Assembly: GCF_018449695.1 (NCBI RefSeq)
Contig: NZ_JAAVUY010000010.1
Coordinates: 62,001-126,000, forward strand
Source of the DNA: Bradyrhizobium sp. dw_411
GTDB taxonomy: Bacteria > Pseudomonadota > Alphaproteobacteria > Rhizobiales > Xanthobacteraceae
Direction of reading: 5' to 3'
DNA length: 64,000 bases
Part shown: in pieces, positions 57,886 through 64,000 of the stretch
How positions within the stretch are numbered: position 1 is the first letter of the stretch
How the letters are laid out: each line of letters opens with the position of its first letter
Made by a program: the position numbers and the translations under genes
Notes under the pieces: generated by a model
Databases searched by the model: none
Told to the model about the DNA's origin: nothing
Seen by the model: only the letters and a program-made list of their open reading frames with translations

Positions 57886-60617
57886 CCGCTCGCGAAAGCT
57901 CGGTCGCCCACATCGAGAATGTCACGCAGCGATATGGCAAGATGGTCGCCCTCGACGACGTGACGATCGATCTGCCGGCCGGCTGCATGGTCGGATTGAT
58001 TGGGCCCGACGGTGTCGGAAAATCGTCGCTGCTGAGCATAATCGCGGGAGCGCGGCAAATCCAGTCCGGACGGGTCATCGTTCTTGACAACGATATGGCG
58101 GACCCGCGGCATCGGGCGGAAATCTGCCCGCGCATTGCCTATATGCCGCAGGGATTGGGCAAAAATCTTTACGCAGACCTCAGCGTCAGGGAGAACATCG
58201 AGTTCTTCGGCCGCTTGTTTGGACAATCCCGCGCCAAGCGCGACGCGATGATCTCCGAACTCCTATGGAGCACCGGCCTTGCGCCGTTTTCCGACAGGAT
58301 GGCGAAGAAATTGTCCGGCGGCATGCGTCAGAAGCTGGGACTTTGCTGCTGTCTGATCCACGACCCCGATGTGCTGATCCTTGACGAGCCGACCACTGGC
58401 GTCGACCCGCTGTCGCGCCGCAGGTTCTGGGAACTGATCGACCAGATTCGCGCGCGCCGCAATGGCATGAGCGTACTGGTTGCGACCGCCTATATGGACG
58501 AAGCAGAGGAGTTCAACTGGCTTGTGGCCATGAACGCCGGAAAGGTCCTTGGCACGGGGACCCCAACCGACCTGAAAACCCAGACCAGCGCCTCATCCCT
58601 GGAGGACGCCTTCATCGCGTTGCTTCCGGAACAGGCGCGACGTGGTCACAAGGCATTACAAATCCCGCCGCGTCGCATCATCAGTGCCGACCCCGTCATC
58701 GTTGCGCGCGATCTGACCTGCCGTTTCGGCGAGTTCACCGCGGTCGACAAGGTCAATTTCACGATCGAGCGAGGCGAGATATTCGGATTTGTCGGTTCAA
58801 ATGGCTGCGGCAAGTCGACCACCATGAAAATGTTGACCGGCTTGCTGCCTCCCAGCGAAGGCGAGGCATTGCTGTTCAGCAAGCCGCTTGACTCCTCGGA
58901 CATGAGTTCGCGTTACCGGGTCGGCTACATGTCGCAGTCGTTCTCGCTCTACACCGAACTTACCGTGCAGCAGAATCTCGAGCTTCATGCCCACCTGTTC
59001 CATATACCAGCTCAAAGGGCCAAAGCCCGGATCGCTGAGTTGGTTGATAGTTTTGGCTTAAAGGAATATTTCGATCAGCGGACCCTCGATCTGCCGCTGG
59101 GGATTCGACAGCGGGTATCCTTGGCTGTCGCTATCGTCCACGAGCCCGAGATTCTGATTCTCGACGAGCCGACTTCGGGAGTCGATCCACTGGCGCGAGA
59201 CCGGTTTTGGGAAATCCTGATCAATCTGTCACGCAACCAGGAAGTAACTATTTTCATTTCCACGCACTTCATGAACGAGGCGGAGCGCTGCGACCGGATC
59301 TCGCTGATGGATTCCGGGCATGTCCTGGCCACGGATACCCCGGCGGGCCTGGTCAAGGCCCGCGGCGTCGCGACGCTCGAAGACGCGTTCATAAGCTATC
59401 TCGAGGACGCGACCCGGCAACGCGCCACCGCACCCGCTCCAGCATCGCCGAACAAGGCTGACGAGACGGCGTCCCCAACGCCTCAGCACCCGTTATTCAG
59501 CCTGCAGCGCCTGCTCGCCTATACAATCCGTGAAGCCCTCGAATTGTTGCGTGACCCGATACGTCTCGGCTTCAGCCTGTTCGGAACTACCCTGCTGATG
59601 CTGGTGTTCGGCTTCGGGGTCTCGACCGATGTCAACAATCTTTCCTTCGCGGTGTTGGATCAGGATCAGACTCCCGAGAGCCGCGCTTATCTCGAGGAGC
59701 TTAGAGGCTCCGCTTACTTCATCGAAAAGCCGGTGATCGCCAACGAAGCGGAACTCCTCAGCCGCCTCAAGAGCGGAGATATCAAGGCGGCGATTGAAAT
59801 TCCTCCGAACTTCGGTCTCGACATCAAACGCGGACGTCCTGCTTGGGTGAGTGCGCTCGTCGACGGCGCCATGCCGTTTCGCGCGGAGACCATCCGCGGC
59901 TACCTCCAGGGCATGCACCAACTATACCTCGCGGACCCCACCATCTATACGACGGCGCTTGCCGCACCGCCTCCCTCCAACATCGAAGTAAGGTTCAAAT
60001 ACAATCAGGATTTCGACAGCATCTACGCCATGGTTCCTTCGAACATCGCGTTGCTGCTCGGCCTGTTTCCGGCAATTCTGATGGCGCTTGCCATCGTCCG
60101 GGAAAAAGAACTCGGATCGATCACAAATCTTTACGTGACGCCGGTCACCCGGATCGAATTTCTGCTGGGCAAGCAGTTGCCCTATGTCGCCGTCGCGATG
60201 GCGAACTTTTCATTGATGTTGCTGATGGCGTTGTTCGTTTTTCACGTTCCTCTGAAGGGAAGTTTCCCGATTCTTCTGGTCGGAGTCCTGATCTACGTCA
60301 CCGCGATGACGGCATATGGCATGCTGATATCCATATTCACCAGCACGCAGATCGCGGCTCTGTTCGGAACCGCCATTCTGACGGTTCTGCCGGCGACGCA
60401 ATTCGCGGGCATGATGACGCCGGTATCCTCACTCGCCCCGGGAGCACAGATCATGGGGCGCGCATTCCCGATGACCTACTTCGTCCCGATCAGCGTGGGC
60501 GCATTCACCAAAGGTCTCGGATTCGCCGATCTGTGGACCGACCTCGTGGCTTTGGCCGTGTTCGTGCCCGTGCTGGCGCTGCTCAGCGTGCTCATGTTGC
60601 GAAAACAGGAGCGCTAG
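57882..60617 (+). CDS. RbbA-type ABC transporter: two ATPase domains plus membrane domain
   Basis: The protein has 911 residues. NBD1 (about 1-240): GPDGVGKSSLLSIIAG, LSGGMRQKLGL, LILDEPTTGVDP. NBD2 (about 275-510): GSNGCGKSTTMKMLTG, a degenerate signature DLPLGIRQRVSL in place of LSGGQ, and LILDEPTSGVDP. An ABC2 membrane domain (about 535-911) with one N-terminal helix, a periplasmic loop of about 170 residues, and five to six further helices. This is the layout of E. coli RbbA. Exporters of the YhiI-RbbA-YhhJ group move unknown substrates. Loss of the second LSGG implies NBD2 may hydrolyse poorly. Confidence 0.93.
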   Translation: MTARESSVAHIENVTQRYGKMVALDDVTIDLPAGCMVGLIGPDGVGKSSLLSIIAGARQIQSGRVIVLDNDMADPRHRAEICPRIAYMPQGLGKNLYADLSVRENIEFFGRLFGQSRAKRDAMISELLWSTGLAPFSDRMAKKLSGGMRQKLGLCCCLIHDPDVLILDEPTTGVDPLSRRRFWELIDQIRARRNGMSVLVATAYMDEAEEFNWLVAMNAGKVLGTGTPTDLKTQTSASSLEDAFIALLPEQARRGHKALQIPPRRIISADPVIVARDLTCRFGEFTAVDKVNFTIERGEIFGFVGSNGCGKSTTMKMLTGLLPPSEGEALLFSKPLDSSDMSSRYRVGYMSQSFSLYTELTVQQNLELHAHLFHIPAQRAKARIAELVDSFGLKEYFDQRTLDLPLGIRQRVSLAVAIVHEPEILILDEPTSGVDPLARDRFWEILINLSRNQEVTIFISTHFMNEAERCDRISLMDSGHVLATDTPAGLVKARGVATLEDAFISYLEDATRQRATAPAPASPNKADETASPTPQHPLFSLQRLLAYTIREALELLRDPIRLGFSLFGTTLLMLVFGFGVSTDVNNLSFAVLDQDQTPESRAYLEELRGSAYFIEKPVIANEAELLSRLKSGDIKAAIEIPPNFGLDIKRGRPAWVSALVDGAMPFRAETIRGYLQGMHQLYLADPTIYTTALAAPPPSNIEVRFKYNQDFDSIYAMVPSNIALLLGLFPAILMALAIVREKELGSITNLYVTPVTRIEFLLGKQLPYVAVAMANFSLMLLMALFVFHVPLKGSFPILLVGVLIYVTAMTAYGMLISIFTSTQIAALFGTAILTVLPATQFAGMMTPVSSLAPGAQIMGRAFPMTYFVPISVGAFTKGLGFADLWTDLVALAVFVPVLALLSVLMLRKQER

Positions 60618-60621
60618 GCCG

Positions 60622-61746
60622 GTGCGCAAGGCTGAAAACATATTCTGGCTCGGAATCAAGGAGCTGCGGAGTTTCCTGCACGATTTCGTACTTTTGGGAT
60701 TTGTGGTCTATGCGTTTTCGTTGGCGGTCGTCATGCAGGCGCGGAGCAATTCCCAGGAGCTGCATAACGCCTCGATCGCATTCGTCGACGAGGACAATTC
60801 TGAACTCTCGCGCCGCATAGCCCATGCATTCCTGCCGCCTTACTTTCAATTGCCACAGCAAATCGTCGAGAAGGATGTCGTTTCCCTGATGAACAAGGGA
60901 AAGTATACCTTCGTCATCGATATTCCTCCCGACTTCGAACAATATGTGCTTGCGAGGCGCCATCCGGCGATCCAGATCGATGTCGATGCGACCGCAATGG
61001 TGCAGGCCGGCCTCGGATCCGGCTACGCTCAGCAGATCATCACCACCGAAGTAGCGGACTTTCTCTCGCATTCGGAGGGCGTAAAGTTATCGTCCGTCAA
61101 CCTCGACGTTCGGATCGCGTTCAATCCGAACGTCACAACGGCGTGGTTCACGACCGTGATGGGGATCATCAACAATGTAACCATGCTGGCCATTATTCTC
61201 GCCGGAGCCGCGATCATCCGGGAGCGCGAACATGGCACCATGGATCACCTCCTGGTCATGCCGTTGGCGCCGTTCGAGATCGCGATGTCCAAGGTCTGGG
61301 CCAATGGATTGGTGATTACGGTTGCTGTTGGATTGTCGCTCTACCTCGTTATCCGTTGGATGCTGGCGATACCGATCGCGGGCTCAATCCCGCTTTTCAT
61401 GGTCGGCGTCGTGATCTATCTGTTTTTCGCCACCGCGATCGGCATTTTTCTGGGAACTTTGGCGCGGTCGATGCCGCAGTTGGGATTGCTGTTCATGCTG
61501 GTTTACCTGCCGATGAATATGCTTTCCGGCAGCAATACGCCCCTGGAAAGCATGCCGTCGTGGCTGGCGACCGTGATGGAAGCATCGCCGTCGACCCATT
61601 TCGTGTTGTTTGCACAGTCGATCCTTTACCGCGGCGCGGGTCTCGACGTGGTCTGGCCGCAATTCCTGGCGGTCGCCGGGGTCGGAGGGTTGTTTTTTGG
61701 CTTCGCTATTTTGCGTTTTCGTTCGGTTGCCGCGCAATCGACCTGA
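60622..61746 (+). CDS. ABC-2 permease, YhhJ type
   Basis: The protein has 374 residues from a GTG at 60622, four bases after the ABC gene stop. TM1 (FVLLGFVVYAFSLAVVM) is followed by a periplasmic domain of about 130 residues, then five helices with VTMLAIILAGAAIIREREHGTMDHLLVMPLAPFEIAMSKVWANG, the conserved ABC-2 coupling segment. With the membrane part of the RbbA-like protein it forms the pore. The stop lies 30 bases before copy C of the shared site. Confidence 0.93.
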   Translation: MRKAENIFWLGIKELRSFLHDFVLLGFVVYAFSLAVVMQARSNSQELHNASIAFVDEDNSELSRRIAHAFLPPYFQLPQQIVEKDVVSLMNKGKYTFVIDIPPDFEQYVLARRHPAIQIDVDATAMVQAGLGSGYAQQIITTEVADFLSHSEGVKLSSVNLDVRIAFNPNVTTAWFTTVMGIINNVTMLAIILAGAAIIREREHGTMDHLLVMPLAPFEIAMSKVWANGLVITVAVGLSLYLVIRWMLAIPIAGSIPLFMVGVVIYLFFATAIGIFLGTLARSMPQLGLLFMLVYLPMNMLSGSNTPLESMPSWLATVMEASPSTHFVLFAQSILYRGAGLDVVWPQFLAVAGVGGLFFGFAILRFRSVAAQST

Positions 61747-61776
61747 TCCATATCAATGTCGCGCAGCGTCCGGGAG

Positions 61777-61796
61777 CTAAGTAGTTTCCGAACCTA
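61777..61796 (+). promoter_or_regulatory. Shared 20-bp site, copy C (upstream of phaC)
   Basis: CTAAGTAGTTTCCGAACCTA, followed by TCTGCGCCGTATC. It lies 218 bases before the phaC start and 30 after the permease stop. All three copies have the same orientation relative to the gene they precede. Confidence 0.6.
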
Positions 61797-62014
61797 TCTG
61801 CGCCGTATCGGCAGGGCGTATCGTCCTATCTCGTTGCTGCAATTGCCGAACGGACAGCCATTGAGCCGCGCTGATGCTTCCGCACGGCGTGAGAGGAATT
61901 CTACGGATATCTCGCAAAAGGAGGTGTCCAGGTTGTTGATCGGGCCCGTAAAGTTTGCCGGACACGAGCAAGACCGGCTCACCCGATCTCACGAGCAACA
62001 TTCAGAAGGACGTC

Positions 62015-63778
62015 ATGCCCCAAACGCCTTTGCCGGTCCCTGAACGGTTGATTTCGAGAAGTCCTGATTTGCCGGAGACCGGGAAACAGACCATCAGCAT
62101 GCCGGAAAAGCTCGATCGGATGCTGCACGTCTGGCAGAGCCGATACACCGGCGGGCGTTCGCCCAGCACGGTCGGGCTTGCTTTACTTGATTGGGCCGTC
62201 CACGCAACCAACTCGCCATTTCAGACCGCGGCGCTGGCAGGCACTGCATTCGAGCAGTGGTCGCGGCTGGCGCGCACGGCGATGGGAGCTGAAGCGGCGA
62301 TCATGCCGAAGCCGGATGATCGTCGGTTCGTGGCGCCGGCGTGGCAGCATTATCCCTATAATTTTCTGACACAGGCGGTGCTGCTCGGCGAGGAATGGTG
62401 GGACAGCGTCGTGCAAAGTCCGAGCGGCGTTGGCCGGCCTAATACACGCATCGTCGCTTTCAACGTGCGGCAATGGCTCGATCTCATGTCTCCGTCCAAT
62501 GTTCCCTGGCTTAATCCCGAGGTGATGGAAGTCACCCGCGCCACAGGCGGCGCCAATTTCACAGCCGGAATGCAGAACTTGCTGCACGATCAGGCCGTGG
62601 CAAACGGCAGCGCGCCCGCTGACCGTTTCATCGTCGGGAAGGACCTTGCGGCCACGCCCGGCAAAGTCGTCTTCCGCAATGCATTGATCGAATTGATTCA
62701 ATATGCGCCAACGACGGCCACGGTAGGCGCCGAGCCTGTATTGATCGTGCCCGCCTGGATCATGAAATATTATATCCTGGACCTGTCGCCGGGCAATTCG
62801 CTGATCCGCTGGCTGGTCGCGCAGGGGCGCACGGTGTTCGCGATCTCCTGGCGCAATCCGTCCGCCGACATGCGCGATACGTCGCTGGATGATTATCGTA
62901 CGCTGGGCGTCATGGCCGCACTCGATGCGGTACAGGCGGTCTGCGGCCATGCGAAGATCCACGCCACCGGCTATTGTCTCGGCGGCACGTTGCTGAGCAT
63001 CGCGGCCGCCACGATGGCGCGCGACAACGATGCCCGGCTCGCGAGCCTGTCGCTGTTCGCCGCCCAGACCGACTTCACCGAGGCTGGTGAATTGCAGCTA
63101 TTCATCACCGAAGATCAGCTCGATTTTCTCAACGACATTATGCAATCCCAGGGATTTCTGGACAGCGCTCAAATGGGTGGCGCATTCCAGATGGTGCAAT
63201 CAAACGATCTCATCTGGTCACATGCGATCCGCGGCTATTTGCTAGGTGAGCGCGATGTGCCGAACGACATGATGTCCTGGAATGCCGATGGCACCCGTCT
63301 GCCGGCGCGTATGCACATCGAATATCTGAAAAGCCTGTTTCTTGACAATGATCTGGCGGAGGGTCGTTTCCAGGTTGCGGGGCGTCCGCTCGCGCTGGGC
63401 GATATCAAGCTGCCGATGTTCGTCGTGGGTACCGAGCGCGACCATATCGCGCCCTGGCATTCGGTGTTCAAGCTGCACCTGCTGAACGATGGCGAACTCA
63501 CTTTCGTGCTGACTTCTGGAGGCCATAACGCCGGTATCGTCAGCGAACCCGGTCATCCGCACCGCCATTTCCGCATTCGCGTTCGCGATTCAGGCGCCCG
63601 TACCCTTGGGCCGGAGGAATGGCAACGCGAGACGGCTCCGCAGGACGGATCGTGGTGGCTGGAATGGAGCGCATGGCTCGATCGGCATTCGAGCAACCAA
63701 GTCGGTCCACCGCCGATGGGAGCACCTGGCTCCGTGCCTCTCTGCGAAGCCCCCGGCACTTACGTACGCGAAAGATAA
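62015..63778 (+). CDS. phaC: Poly-(3-hydroxyalkanoate) polymerase, class I
   Basis: The protein has 587 residues from the ATG at 62015, with an AGAAGGA ribosome site. A TTG frame to 61955 is less likely. The catalytic triad is complete: Cys321 in the lipase-like box GYCLGG, Asp476 in RDHIAPW, His504 in GGHNAG. PWINKYYILDL-type segment reads PAWIMKYYILDLSPGNSLI. It polymerises (R)-3-hydroxyacyl-CoA to PHA granules. The following gene supplies an (R)-hydratase domain that can make this substrate. Position after copy C of the shared site ties it to the stress cluster. Confidence 0.95.
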   Translation: MPQTPLPVPERLISRSPDLPETGKQTISMPEKLDRMLHVWQSRYTGGRSPSTVGLALLDWAVHATNSPFQTAALAGTAFEQWSRLARTAMGAEAAIMPKPDDRRFVAPAWQHYPYNFLTQAVLLGEEWWDSVVQSPSGVGRPNTRIVAFNVRQWLDLMSPSNVPWLNPEVMEVTRATGGANFTAGMQNLLHDQAVANGSAPADRFIVGKDLAATPGKVVFRNALIELIQYAPTTATVGAEPVLIVPAWIMKYYILDLSPGNSLIRWLVAQGRTVFAISWRNPSADMRDTSLDDYRTLGVMAALDAVQAVCGHAKIHATGYCLGGTLLSIAAATMARDNDARLASLSLFAAQTDFTEAGELQLFITEDQLDFLNDIMQSQGFLDSAQMGGAFQMVQSNDLIWSHAIRGYLLGERDVPNDMMSWNADGTRLPARMHIEYLKSLFLDNDLAEGRFQVAGRPLALGDIKLPMFVVGTERDHIAPWHSVFKLHLLNDGELTFVLTSGGHNAGIVSEPGHPHRHFRIRVRDSGARTLGPEEWQRETAPQDGSWWLEWSAWLDRHSSNQVGPPPMGAPGSVPLCEAPGTYVRER

Positions 63779-63783
63779 AATCG

Positions 63784-64000
63784 ATGCAGGACGGAACCGT
63801 GGACGATTTCTTTATCGAGAACCGCACCTTCGACGAAATGATCGTCGGTGAGACGGCCAGCCTGTCGCACACCGTCACTCAGCGCGACATCGACCTGTTC
63901 GCGGTCGCGACTGGAGACGTGAACCCGGCACACGTCGATCCGGTTTATGCTGAAACGGATATGTTTCACCACATCATCATCCATGGGATGTGGGGGGCCG
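63784..64000 (+). CDS. MaoC-type (R)-hydratase domain protein, probably hydratase/phosphate acetyltransferase fusion (3' end cut)
   Basis: Only the first 72 codons are visible, starting five bases after the phaC stop. FAVATGDVNPAHVDPVYAET and FHHIIIHGMW form the hydratase-2 motif, with the catalytic Asp and His of (R)-specific enoyl-CoA hydratases. The start MQDGTVDDFFIENRTFDEMIVGE resembles the bifunctional enoyl-CoA hydratase/phosphate acetyl- (butyryl-) transferases often found beside phaC, ackA and fabI. The fusion cannot be confirmed because the rest lies beyond the window. Confidence 0.75.
   Translation, partial: MQDGTVDDFFIENRTFDEMIVGETASLSHTVTQRDIDLFAVATGDVNPAHVDPVYAETDMFHHIIIHGMWGA

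Overview
The window looks like a chromosomal segment of a Bradyrhizobium/Rhodopseudomonas-type alphaproteobacterium (order Hyphomicrobiales, Nitrobacteraceae). The reasons are the high GC content, the chvI-chvG-hprK block beside pckA, the long rpmH-rnpA-yidC-engB-argB-dapD-dapE run, frequent GTG/TTG starts, and many intergenic palindromic repeats of the kind common in that family. No species can be named from the sequence alone.

Layout. 1-3000: HPr kinase (cut by the window edge) and the ChvG/ChvI two-component system, minus strand. 3.2-8.5 kb: a HugZ-like protein, a secreted TPR-CHAT protease-like protein, and PEP carboxykinase with a clear terminator. 8.7-14.1 kb: thioesterase, glycogen phosphorylase, and two proteins without a known role. 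14.2-21.2 kb: pyrE, a Nu-class GST, a LysE exporter, DNA polymerase I, a small Cys-rich membrane protein and an acyltransferase. 21.4-27.8 kb: ugd, hrpB, an aspartic protease and a phosphohexomutase. 27.9-33.0 kb: a membrane chemoreceptor operon, an Lrp regulator, a PfkB kinase, nudC and a HIT protein. 33.1-36.6 kb: SRP RNA, dnaX, ybaB, recR and a small secreted protein. 36.6-42.0 kb: ampG, rmuC, def, fmt, truA. 42.0-52.2 kb: one long minus-strand block from rpmH to a nucleosidase, mixing ribosome and membrane biogenesis with arginine and lysine/peptidoglycan precursor synthesis. 52.6-54.1 kb: a histidine kinase.

At 54.3 kb a tRNA-Arg(ACG) gene marks a change in character. Beyond it lie about 350 bases of non-coding DNA, a sigma factor cut off after region 2, and a stress/storage cluster: a tandem universal stress protein, an HlyD-RbbA-YhhJ type exporter, a class I PHA synthase, and the start of an R-hydratase domain protein, probably an enoyl-CoA hydratase/phosphate acetyltransferase fusion. 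Three near-identical 20-bp sites in the same orientation precede the usp, exporter and phaC units, suggesting that one unidentified regulator or promoter type drives all three. This is the most interesting signal in the window.

Other points of interest are a DNA polymerase I whose proofreading domain has lost three of four metal ligands, a palindromic repeat inserted in frame within hrpB, a DUF1036/peptidoglycan-binding/DUF1036 protein, and a candidate CtrA site upstream of def. Positions and motifs were read by eye. Family assignments rest on recognised motifs, not on database searches.
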